The translations under genes were made by a program, and so were the position numbers. Below are positions 54,317 through 62,725 of a stretch of 64,000 nucleotides of DNA, piece after piece. Position 1 is the first letter of the stretch; each line of letters starts with the position of its first letter. The notes below the pieces were generated by a model that saw only the letters and a list, made by a program, of their open reading frames with translations, had not been told where the DNA came from and made no database searches. Origin of the DNA: Methylicorpusculum oleiharenae (lineage in GTDB: Bacteria; Pseudomonadota; Gammaproteobacteria; Methylococcales; Methylomonadaceae); the NCBI RefSeq assembly GCF_009828925.2, contig NZ_WUTY02000001.1, forward strand, positions 4,246,492 to 4,310,491. Direction: 5' to 3'.

Positions 54317-56542
54317 TTAATCGGCAAAATTTGCTTCAAAGGACTTTATAGGATCAACTCTTCCATTTGCGCCAACAGCAGGAATAACTTCAAATTCCTG
54401 TTTGGCGAATTCTGAACTGATAGGATTGCCCGTTTGCACAGACAACTCATCGCCGCTATGTCCATTAGGAATGACAATTTCAGGGTGATCAAAAGGCGCC
54501 CGTTGGTAGCGAACCCGCTCATCGGTTAACGTTTTCAAAAAAGCTATTAAATCAGCCCGAAGTGTTTCGTCGTATTGGAGATCTGACATCGGAAATATAA
54601 AAGAATGCGTATTATTGCTGGCAAAATTTCCGGCCCGGCTGTAAAACTCGATCACTTGTTCCAGAGTGGCCATACTGCCGTTATGCATGTAAGGACCTGT
54701 TAACTCAATATTTCTGAGCGTTGGCACTTTAAAGGCTGCTTTGGTTGCAGTATCTATTTTTTTGGATGAAGGATCATTAAGATTTAAAGTTGCTGCGCCT
54801 TTAGTAGGGATAAATGCCCAAGAGGATTTTCCTACGCCGAGACAGTTCTGATCGCCATTTGGATCGGCCAATAAGCCATCAACCAATGTAAAATGGTTCA
54901 CGTTACTTACGGTTGCATTCCTGGCAAACGGCGAAACGAAATCACAAGAGCGCGTTTTGGTGACCCCTGAATCCATTAAGCCTGAAGAAGCAATTCCGCC
55001 GGTGGTATCGCCCGCCAAATAACGGCGATATTGATCAGAAAATGATAGCGCATTACCCAATCCATCAACACCACCCAGTCCAGGATCGCCGTCCGGATCT
55101 GCTACACCTGTGTTAAAAAACCCGAAGTCCATCAACTTGGCACCACCGCCAAGTCGAGTGTTATCATGACCGATCACATTTCGCGACAAGTTGGCGCCAT
55201 AAGATGCCGGCAAAGGCCCGAAAGCTTCAGGATCGGCTTCTAATGTCATTGCATTTGTAACGATGGCGGCAGAGGTTAAAACAGCTCCGGCGTGACACGC
55301 GTTGCAGTGCAGCTCTCTAAATAAGTTAAATCCGCGCAACTCTGACTCATTGAGATCAATGGGCATAAAGTCGGCATCCCGTCGACTCATATCAATGGGG
55401 GCTTGGTCAGATACCAACGTGGCCTGATAAAGCTGTAATGCCAGACCAAAAAACATGGAAAAATTAGCTTCCATTTGATTGTAAGGTAACTCACTGCTAG
55501 CGGATGGAGCACCAAACTCGCCGATGCGCGTGTAAGACCAATACTTCTGATTAAAGGCCTTTTTTATCATGGCCGAATAAGTGGTATTGAGCCCTGGCTT
55601 TAAAAGACTTGATGTGCTGAGGCTCAGACTACCCAAGACGCTATCCTGGTAATGCACTTTCTGGTTTTCCAGAGGACGCCGCGACAACAACTTTCGCCCT
55701 AGAGCTGAAAACGTGCGGTTCCGGCAACCCATTTCCAGCTCATCCATTGGCGGCCCTAATGCCAGTGAGGCCAGTGATGAATTTACAAGCTGCAGACGTT
55801 CTTTTTTTACCGATCTTGTATTGACCTTAATCCATACGCCAGCATTGGGATCTCTATTTCCCCAGGGACTACTGCCATTGAAAGTATTGTTTGCACGGCC
55901 ATCCCAAAAATTTCGGTGATTAAAAATAGCGTTAATAACAGTCGGTGTATTTCTTGGCTCAACCCGGCGCGTACCGATACCGTTAACATGATAAATTGGA
56001 TCGGCCGCTCTATCACATTGATCGACAGTGCTTCCTGTTTTGGTAACACTTTTAAATTCGCCGCTAAACGTTCCGGCAGAAGAAACAACATCATCACTGC
56101 TGAATTTAACAACACCTGTTAAACCATTTTCAGGAAGCTGGAAAGGATCCTCAAATTGGTGAAAAGGAAAATCGTTTTTGGTCAATGTATAATTAGGACC
56201 GCCTGCCGCACCCGAAGCAGTTGTTTGAAACGTTTGACCTGAAGGTTTGGGGCTTCGCAAACCCGGATTTAGTTGATTTTTTACTCTATCATCAGCACCG
56301 GCATGATAATGACAGGACGCACAGGCCATTCCATCACTACCGACATTCATATCCCAAAACAAGGCTTTACCCAATGCAATAGCCTCAGCTTTGTTGACCA
56401 CAATAGGATCAGCCCCATCCAGCAATCCAGGCACAGGCGGGATAGGCGCTCCTTGCAAAGAAGCGGGAAAAGGCCCGTGAGCATTCACTTCTTGCGTAAG
56501 CATAATGATGCTTAATAGGATAAATGTTTTGTTAAGTCGCAT
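54317..56542 (-). CDS. Large MauG/cytochrome c peroxidase-like di-haem protein
   Basis: 741 residues with a signal peptide (cut near VNA-HG). Two haem c sites are visible: CASCH (74-78) and CNACH (413-417). The C-terminal block FKVPTLRNIELTGPYMHNGS and TLEQVIEFYSRAG is the conserved CCP/MauG ending. The protein is about twice the usual length of CcpA because of long insertions between the haem sites. It is periplasmic. It could reduce peroxide or oxidise a protein or small molecule; similar large MauG-like proteins occur beside PEP-CTERM genes in methylotrophs, but the substrate is unknown. Confidence 0.92.
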   Translation of the reverse strand: MRLNKTFILLSIIMLTQEVNAHGPFPASLQGAPIPPVPGLLDGADPIVVNKAEAIALGKALFWDMNVGSDGMACASCHYHAGADDRVKNQLNPGLRSPKPSGQTFQTTASGAAGGPNYTLTKNDFPFHQFEDPFQLPENGLTGVVKFSSDDVVSSAGTFSGEFKSVTKTGSTVDQCDRAADPIYHVNGIGTRRVEPRNTPTVINAIFNHRNFWDGRANNTFNGSSPWGNRDPNAGVWIKVNTRSVKKERLQLVNSSLASLALGPPMDELEMGCRNRTFSALGRKLLSRRPLENQKVHYQDSVLGSLSLSTSSLLKPGLNTTYSAMIKKAFNQKYWSYTRIGEFGAPSASSELPYNQMEANFSMFFGLALQLYQATLVSDQAPIDMSRRDADFMPIDLNESELRGFNLFRELHCNACHAGAVLTSAAIVTNAMTLEADPEAFGPLPASYGANLSRNVIGHDNTRLGGGAKLMDFGFFNTGVADPDGDPGLGGVDGLGNALSFSDQYRRYLAGDTTGGIASSGLMDSGVTKTRSCDFVSPFARNATVSNVNHFTLVDGLLADPNGDQNCLGVGKSSWAFIPTKGAATLNLNDPSSKKIDTATKAAFKVPTLRNIELTGPYMHNGSMATLEQVIEFYSRAGNFASNNTHSFIFPMSDLQYDETLRADLIAFLKTLTDERVRYQRAPFDHPEIVIPNGHSGDELSVQTGNPISSEFAKQEFEVIPAVGANGRVDPIKSFEANFAD

Positions 56543-56812
56543 GTTGTTTCCTTAGAACGGGTATTTTTTATAATTCGTTTTCCGGGAATTACAAAGCAAT
56601 AATCCTGCCACGAAAAAAAATATTAAGCCCTTGATTTATTTTGGCTTTACAAATATGAACAAGTATATTTTGCTAAAAAACTATGTTATATAACTTATTC
56701 AGCAAAATAAGGGGTAAGGATATGAAGTAAAGCGGAGGAATTTGTCGCGAATTCTTTCTGAAGAGAAATTGATCGCTCACCGAATTTGAGCGTTTTAAAT
56801 GAAAATGTATCT

Positions 56813-58843
56813 CTAATGAAACTTTAGATTACTCAACACAACCTTATTTCGCCCCTCAGACTTGGCTCGGTACATGGCATCATCGGCTGCCTTGATCATA
56901 TCGGCATAAGTAGCAAAGGATGCGTCGTAAACGGCTACGCCAATACTGACTGTCAATGCATGACCACGAAAACGTTCACTGAGTAGTTTGCCTCTTTGCT
57001 CGATTTCGTTTCGGATACGCTCTGCGTAGTTAAGAGCGCCTTTGGAGTCTGTATCGCGCAATACAAACAAAAATTCTTCGCCTCCGTAACGACCGATTAA
57101 ATCGCCGGGACGCGTCATTGATCGAAGGATATCTGCTACGATTTTCAATGCATCGTCACCGGCCTGATGCCCGCAATCGTCGTTAAATAGCTTGAATCGA
57201 TCGATATCAATAAAGCCCAATACCGTTTTTTCAAGCATCGTCTTACCGCTTTTAAAAAGCTTGTCCAAAAATTCATTGATAACGCGCTTGTTGAATAACT
57301 GACTTAAAGGATCTATTTGCGATTTTTTTTGCGCCAGCCGGTAAAGTTGGGCATTTATTAAAGCCACACCCAATTCACTGGCAATAGGTAACATCTCGAA
57401 TAATAGATGCGCTTGTAAGGGTTGATGCGTCAGAGCATTATCCACATAGATGAGACCCTCCATCCGCTGATGACGCAGAACTGGCAGCACAATACATTCA
57501 TCAACTGCAAGACGGTGCAGTATTTTCTCATCGTCAACACTTTCATTTTTTATCAGCACCGGCTTTTTTGTGCGTAAACATTTCAGCAGTTGACCACTGA
57601 TTGAACTTATCGGTATTTCAAATTTCCCCAAGTCATGTTGCAGAATCGAACTCGGCCACCAATAAGTTGCAACCATGCCTCTTAGCTTGGGGTCGACTTT
57701 AAGCATCATGACCCGGTCCACATGAAAATCATTATGTATTGCCTCAAGCGTCCAGGGAATAAATTCATCGGGATCAAGACTTCGATGCGGAATTGTCAAA
57801 CTTGAAATATTAGGCGCGATCAGGTCTACGCTTTTTGGTTTGATTCTCGTTTTACTATCACCAAAATACGATAACTTTAAAGTTGTTTTTACCAAACTTG
57901 CTCGCAGGCGGCTCGCATTTGGAAACTGGATGCCGTAAAACTCGCGTGTGTTCAGCATATCTTTGTCCACTTGTTCCAGCAGACTTTCCAAATCCAGTTT
58001 ATTGATATCGATAATTTTAAATACCTGTTCCGGCAGCACCGGCACACTCAAATTTGCCGCTGAACCGATGCCCTGCATACAGGCTATGTAGTTTGAGAAA
58101 GCAATGATCGCAATTTCAATTTGATACTGATTATATTCGGAAGAAGGGGCCGGGAAATCATGATGAAACGCAATGATAGCTGTTAAAGCTGAGGGTAAAT
58201 GCCATTCCAGACAAAAGTGATGGCCAATTTCAGTGTGAGACAAGCCAAAAAATGTCTTCTCACTCTCCATTTGGGCACAATCTGTTTTTTCCACTACCGA
58301 TAAATAATCGCTGTATGAGACCTCACCGTAGTTTTCCAGAATGACTTTACCAATGTCGTGCAATAACCCCCCTGTATACAGCATATCCGGATCCGGATAT
58401 CTTAAAGCTACACCGATCCTTTTACTTAATGAAGCAACAAACAGACAGTGTTGCCAGAAAAATAATTGGTTAAAAAGACTTTTAGTTCGATTACGGATCA
58501 ACTTGTTGTACATCAATTGATCCATTGCCGCTTGCCTGACTGCAGAAAACCCCAGCAAGTTGACGGCATGTTTTATCGATGTGATTTTTTTGGGGAGGCA
58601 AAAAGCAGCAGAATTGACTATCCGTATTACTTTTGCCGCCAAAGCGGGCTCAGTCTCTATGACTCTGGACAAATCCTTAACTTTAGACGTGTCATCATTG
58701 GTCAGCTTTAGTAATTTAATTGCAGCTGCCGGAATTAGCTGTAAATCTTTGACGGGTTTTTTAAGAATAGACCTTGCTAACCTGCCGGTTCTTGTTGAAC
58801 TGTCAGTTGTATTGTCAATTTCAATAATATTGTCATTAGACAT
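56813..58843 (-). CDS. HDOD-GAF-GGDEF diguanylate cyclase
   Basis: 676 residues. The N-terminal HDOD domain (about 25-220) reads LQLIPAAAIKLLKLTNDD, RIVNSAAFCLP and GGLLHDIGKVIL. A GAF-like region (about 350-500) follows. The C-terminal GGDEF domain (about 510-672) carries the intact active site GGEEF (587-591). An inhibitory RxxD site (RPGD) lies five residues before it, so a c-di-GMP synthase with product inhibition is predicted. It is monocistronic and soluble. Confidence 0.93.
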   Translation of the reverse strand: MSNDNIIEIDNTTDSSTRTGRLARSILKKPVKDLQLIPAAAIKLLKLTNDDTSKVKDLSRVIETEPALAAKVIRIVNSAAFCLPKKITSIKHAVNLLGFSAVRQAAMDQLMYNKLIRNRTKSLFNQLFFWQHCLFVASLSKRIGVALRYPDPDMLYTGGLLHDIGKVILENYGEVSYSDYLSVVEKTDCAQMESEKTFFGLSHTEIGHHFCLEWHLPSALTAIIAFHHDFPAPSSEYNQYQIEIAIIAFSNYIACMQGIGSAANLSVPVLPEQVFKIIDINKLDLESLLEQVDKDMLNTREFYGIQFPNASRLRASLVKTTLKLSYFGDSKTRIKPKSVDLIAPNISSLTIPHRSLDPDEFIPWTLEAIHNDFHVDRVMMLKVDPKLRGMVATYWWPSSILQHDLGKFEIPISSISGQLLKCLRTKKPVLIKNESVDDEKILHRLAVDECIVLPVLRHQRMEGLIYVDNALTHQPLQAHLLFEMLPIASELGVALINAQLYRLAQKKSQIDPLSQLFNKRVINEFLDKLFKSGKTMLEKTVLGFIDIDRFKLFNDDCGHQAGDDALKIVADILRSMTRPGDLIGRYGGEEFLFVLRDTDSKGALNYAERIRNEIEQRGKLLSERFRGHALTVSIGVAVYDASFATYADMIKAADDAMYRAKSEGRNKVVLSNLKFH

Positions 58844-59000
58844 GTGATAGCGGCCCGTCTTACAAAAAATGTTATAACATCTGAACGTTGAGATACGATT
58901 GGATCAATTATGACTGAATTAGAGCATCACTACGGCGAATATCATTAGGACACGTCAAAGCCATTGATCCCAAACTGCGAGGGCACAAACCATGAACGTA

Positions 59001-59138
59001 CTTGCTCAACACCCCCATTTTATTGGGTGTAGGATGATTTCAAAGGACGCATGAAACCATCCCTGTAGCTCTCTGCAACATCGGTGTTGCAGAAGTTCTT
59101 TCAATCACCTACACCCTCAATGCCAAGCGGGCGAGTAG
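59001..59138 (-). repeat. Palindromic dispersed repeat, copy 3 (inverted)
   Basis: On the minus strand it runs from CTACTCGCCCGCTTGG through a core with CTTCTGCAACACCGATGTTG and GCGTCCTTTGAAAT to the flank AATAAAATGGGGGTGTTGAG. Both flanks match copy 2. The core (59030-59112) is 83 bp and more diverged than copies 1 and 2. Confidence 0.8.
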
Positions 59139-59322
59139 TTTCCAATGAACTATAGTTTGATTTCATTGCAGAGTGAACGCCATGCTCAAGTAACATTAGC
59201 AGTCAATCGTTATAAAAGGAATATTCAACTTTTGCCCTTATTTCCATTTTTCATCCCTAAAAATATGAAATAAGTTTATTTGAAATTTAAATCGATAAAT
59301 GAGAACCGTGATACGAAAAAAT

Positions 59323-59347
59323 AAATCCAGTTTTTTTGCTGGATTTA
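59323..59347. terminator. Hairpin terminator
   Basis: AAATCCAG and CTGGATTT form an 8-bp stem around TTTTTTTG. There is a T-run only in the loop and an A-run on the left (T-run on the minus strand), so a minus-strand terminator is possible. Confidence 0.45.
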
Positions 59348-59458
59348 ATCTGAAATCACATTAATCTGGGCGGGCAAAGGAAAGAAATCTAAGTACTCTC
59401 TCCTTTCTCAAAATTTTACAGCGTGACACACTTATAATTTTTGCTTTCTAGAAAAAAC

Positions 59459-59481
59459 TCCCGCAACAAAGTTTTGCGGGA
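59459..59481 (-). terminator. Rho-independent terminator for the small membrane protein gene
   Basis: TCCCGCAA and TTGCGGGA form an 8-bp stem. On the minus strand it is followed by GTTTTTTC. It lies about 75 bases after the stop of the gene at 59555-59716. Confidence 0.75.
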
Positions 59482-59554
59482 ATTAACATATTAAAAGTAA
59501 AATAATACATGTGTTTTATAAGAAAAAAATAATTGCTCTAACCTTCAATACTCA

Positions 59555-59716
59555 TTATTTTTTTTGAGATCGAAGCCTGCGACTCATAATAATGTTGCTA
59601 TATATCGCTGATATTGCAAACAGAACAGTTGAAATAATAAATTGGCCTGAAATAAATGCAAAAATACCTGTAAAAAACATCAAGCCAATAATAATTTCAT
59701 ATTTGTTATAACTCAT
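59555..59716 (-). CDS. Small membrane protein, 53 residues
   Basis: It begins MSYNKYEIIIGLMF and has two hydrophobic helices (about 8-24 and 27-44; FTGIFAFISGQFIISTVLFA at the junction). It ends MSRRLRSQKK, a basic cytoplasmic tail. The ATG is preceded by GAGGATT at 8-base spacing, and a terminator follows, so it is a complete small transcription unit. The family is not recognised. Confidence 0.7.
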   Translation of the reverse strand: MSYNKYEIIIGLMFFTGIFAFISGQFIISTVLFAISAIYSNIIMSRRLRSQKK

Positions 59717-60149
59717 AATTTAATCCTCGCGGCAGTTTTTCACTATGTGTTTGAAAACACAGGTTAAACTATAAGTAGGTAAGTCAAACTTAGCAACCCG
59801 TCATAAATTAATAGATTGTTTACTGAACAAAAACAATTTTAATTTATTTCACCTTCAGCATTTCGGAAAAACCTTTCAATTACCTTGCAAAAATTGTCGG
59901 CTAAGGTTAGTGTTTTAAGAAACTAATAGGATCTTTAATTATCGCCGGATAATTAATTCTATTTTCAACTAGCGGCGTATTCCAGCTAACGCTTACCCCA
60001 ATTGTTTTCCATTTTTAAGCTCAAACGGCAAAGCTATCAATAAAATTGAAAGATCTCTATTTCAAAAGAATTTTAATCATGACGAGTTAAGCCTTTAGAC
60101 TGGGTTAATCTTGGTAGAACCTTAATTTGACTGTTACTTCTCGCATCCC
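59717..60149. other. Divergent intergenic region
   Basis: About 430 AT-rich bases between the small membrane protein gene and the DUF4912 gene. It should carry promoters for both. No repeat or RNA gene was recognised. Confidence 0.4.
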
Positions 60150-61076
60150 GTGTTTTTAATCGATAAAATACTCCCTAACTTGGATGACTTAAATAACTAC
60201 CAAAGGCGGGTGATGACACTTTCTCAATCAGGACTCGATCCCAGAGTCAATCTGTCACAAGAAGAGATGCTTGATATCAGCCGGCAAATCAGCCAAACAT
60301 TTTCACCGGACCGGAACGAAAACGTATCAAAAGTACGGATAAATAATGGCATACGAATCAATCCGCCCAACCGCAAGCATGCTCGTTCAGCTCCAGGTCC
60401 CGGATTAAAACTACCGACCAACGAGTTGCTGGAGATCAGCCAGGCCGTCAGCCGGGATTTTGCTCCGTCACGCAACATTGAAAAACCGGAGCTGTTACTC
60501 ATGCCTGTAGATCCTCATCATGTTCATGCGGTATGGTCTGTTGAACCCGCACAACTCAATACTCAAACTAACACGCCTAACCCTCCACCTTTAACGCTCA
60601 GAATTTACTGGCTTCCCGATAATTCGATATCTTTTAACAATTCCAACTTATTTTTTGACATCCCGCTCCCTCAAAATAAACACAGTCAAAGAATTCGGAT
60701 TCCAATCTCCGACACAGCATATACCGCTGTTATTGGAGAAAGAGGCACCAGTCATTCGCTACAACCTGTCGTAGAATCCAACATTGTCCGAGTCCCTGCT
60801 GATAATGTGTATTCTGCTGTCAATACAAATAATCGTCATGATGACTTACCTGAACACGAACATACTGATGAAAAACACCGCTTAAAAACCGATTTTTATC
60901 CAAAGAATGCGCGTTTTGTTTCCCTAGCTAAGAAAGACCAGAATGAATATCTGTTTTTCACAAAAATGAGCATGCTCCTGGAACAAAATCAACAAGACAT
61001 AATTTATAGTAACGAGACATGTTCATCTTTTTCTCAGACTCGCTCTGAACACTTTATTTTGAATTACTTTGATTGA
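60150..61076 (+). CDS. DUF4912-domain protein
   Basis: 308 residues from a GTG start. The N-terminal part contains two similar units: LSQEEMLDISRQISQTFSPD (about 35-55) and LPTNELLEISQAVSRDFAPS (about 89-108). The DUF4912 core follows (about 112-225) with LLLMPVDPHHVHAVWSVEP and LTLRIYWLPDN. The C-terminal tail is charged. Function is unknown; it is 10 bases upstream of the GH57 gene and probably acts with it in glucan metabolism. Confidence 0.8.
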   Translation: MFLIDKILPNLDDLNNYQRRVMTLSQSGLDPRVNLSQEEMLDISRQISQTFSPDRNENVSKVRINNGIRINPPNRKHARSAPGPGLKLPTNELLEISQAVSRDFAPSRNIEKPELLLMPVDPHHVHAVWSVEPAQLNTQTNTPNPPPLTLRIYWLPDNSISFNNSNLFFDIPLPQNKHSQRIRIPISDTAYTAVIGERGTSHSLQPVVESNIVRVPADNVYSAVNTNNRHDDLPEHEHTDEKHRLKTDFYPKNARFVSLAKKDQNEYLFFTKMSMLLEQNQQDIIYSNETCSSFSQTRSEHFILNYFD

Positions 61077-61086
61077 TTAACAGGAT

Positions 61087-62700
61087 ATGAAAAAAGGATA
61101 CTTGAGCATCATTCTTCACGCGCACCTGCCTTTTGTGCGCCATCCGGAGTACGACAGTTTCTTCGAAGAAAACTGGTTATTCGAAGCCATAACAGAATGC
61201 TATCTGCCTTTGTTGAATGTTTTAGAACGATTGGAAAAAGACCGGATCAATTATCAACTGACGCTCTCTTTATCGCCTACATTGATATCCATGCTCTGTG
61301 ATGCGTTATTGCAATCACGGTATCTTGATTTTTTGCACCGGCAGATAGAGCTTGCCGAAAAGGAAGTCATCAGAACCCGCAACCAGCCCGAATACCAAAA
61401 GCTGGCCCGTCTTTATCGACGTTTCTTTGTAAAATCCTGCTCCGATTATCAGGACCGCTATCAAGGCGATCTGGTCAAGCAGTTTAAACGGCATCATTCG
61501 CTGGGTAATTTAGAGTTGATAACCACCGCAGCCACGCACGGCTATCTACCTTTGCTGAATACCAGTGAAACCGCCGTCCGCAATCAGATCAAAGTCGGAA
61601 TTGACACGTTTAAAACCCATTTGGGTTTTGCACCTACCGGATTCTGGTTACCCGAATGCGGATATTATCCGGGCCTTGAAGACCATTTAAGAGAAGTCGG
61701 TATTGCTTATTTTTTTGTTGACAGCCACAGCCTTTCATCGAGTGATTATTCGATCAAACAGACGGTTTATTGTGCACACAGACTAAATAACGGAATCGCT
61801 GTTTTTGGCCGGGACCCTGCCTCTTCAAAACAGGTTTGGAGTGCCCAGGAAGGTTACCCAGGAGATTCTAGTTATCGTGAATATTATCGAGACATTGGCT
61901 TTGATCTGGACTTGGAGTATTTGGGGCCTTACATTTTAGATGGCATTACCCGCATCCAAACCGGTATCAAATACTATCGCATTACGGGCAAAGACAGTGA
62001 AAAAGAGCTGTATGATCCCAAGCAGGCAATCAACCAGACCTTTTGTCATGCCCAGCACTTTATCCAGCAAAAACTAGAGCAAATCGATACGCTGACAGAC
62101 GAAACAGCAACACCGCCGATCATCGTCGCCCCTTTTGATGCCGAGCTGTTCGGCCACTGGTGGTTCGAAGGGCCTTTTTGGCTAGAGCACGTTTTGCGCT
62201 TGGCTGACAACCCGGCTCACGGCTTGACGACGACAAACTGTCAGACTTATTTAGAACAATTTGAGGGAGGTCATGTCATAACGCCCAAAGCCTCATCATG
62301 GGGTGAACACGGCTCTTCCGAATACTGGATTAACGAGAAAAATGACTGGATTTACCCGTTTCTTTATAAAGCCCAAGCGCAGATGGAAAAACTGGCCAGT
62401 GACCTTTCCCGTCTGACAGTTGATAATTTACAAGAAAGAACATTAAATCAAGCAGCAAGATCTTTGCTACTAGCCCAAGCGTCAGACTGGCCGTTCATCA
62501 TGAAATCAGGCACAGCAGTCGAATACGCTAACAAACGTATTACGGACCATCTGGCCCGATTTAATTATCTTCATGACAGTATCCGCAAAAACCGTATTGA
62601 CGAGCGCTATCTTATAGCTTTGGAAACCATGGACAATCTGTTTCCGGACATTAATTTCAGAACGTTCTGCCCTAAAAAAAACAATACGGCACCCTATTAA
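61087..62700 (+). CDS. GH57 1,4-alpha-glucan branching-type enzyme
   Basis: 537 residues. GH57 motifs in order: LHAHLPFVRHPE near residue 10; THGYLPLL; GFWLPECGYYPG with the predicted nucleophile Glu190; and PFDAELFGHWWFEGP with the predicted acid/base Asp351. The SSWGEHGSSEYW region and a DUF1957-like C-terminal helical part follow. It would form alpha-1,6 branches in glycogen-like glucan or cleave alpha-1,4 links. It is cytoplasmic. It sits in one transcript with the DUF4912 gene before it and the partial gene after it. Confidence 0.93.
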   Translation: MKKGYLSIILHAHLPFVRHPEYDSFFEENWLFEAITECYLPLLNVLERLEKDRINYQLTLSLSPTLISMLCDALLQSRYLDFLHRQIELAEKEVIRTRNQPEYQKLARLYRRFFVKSCSDYQDRYQGDLVKQFKRHHSLGNLELITTAATHGYLPLLNTSETAVRNQIKVGIDTFKTHLGFAPTGFWLPECGYYPGLEDHLREVGIAYFFVDSHSLSSSDYSIKQTVYCAHRLNNGIAVFGRDPASSKQVWSAQEGYPGDSSYREYYRDIGFDLDLEYLGPYILDGITRIQTGIKYYRITGKDSEKELYDPKQAINQTFCHAQHFIQQKLEQIDTLTDETATPPIIVAPFDAELFGHWWFEGPFWLEHVLRLADNPAHGLTTTNCQTYLEQFEGGHVITPKASSWGEHGSSEYWINEKNDWIYPFLYKAQAQMEKLASDLSRLTVDNLQERTLNQAARSLLLAQASDWPFIMKSGTAVEYANKRITDHLARFNYLHDSIRKNRIDERYLIALETMDNLFPDINFRTFCPKKNNTAPY

Positions 62701-62725
62701 ATCTGGAGACGGACAGGAAAATCCA

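Larger units (their letters stand above)
58844..59554. other. Intergenic region with repeat copy 3 and two hairpins
   Basis: About 710 bases. It contains the inverted palindromic repeat copy and two terminator hairpins described separately. The rest is AT-rich without a recognised gene. Confidence 0.5.
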
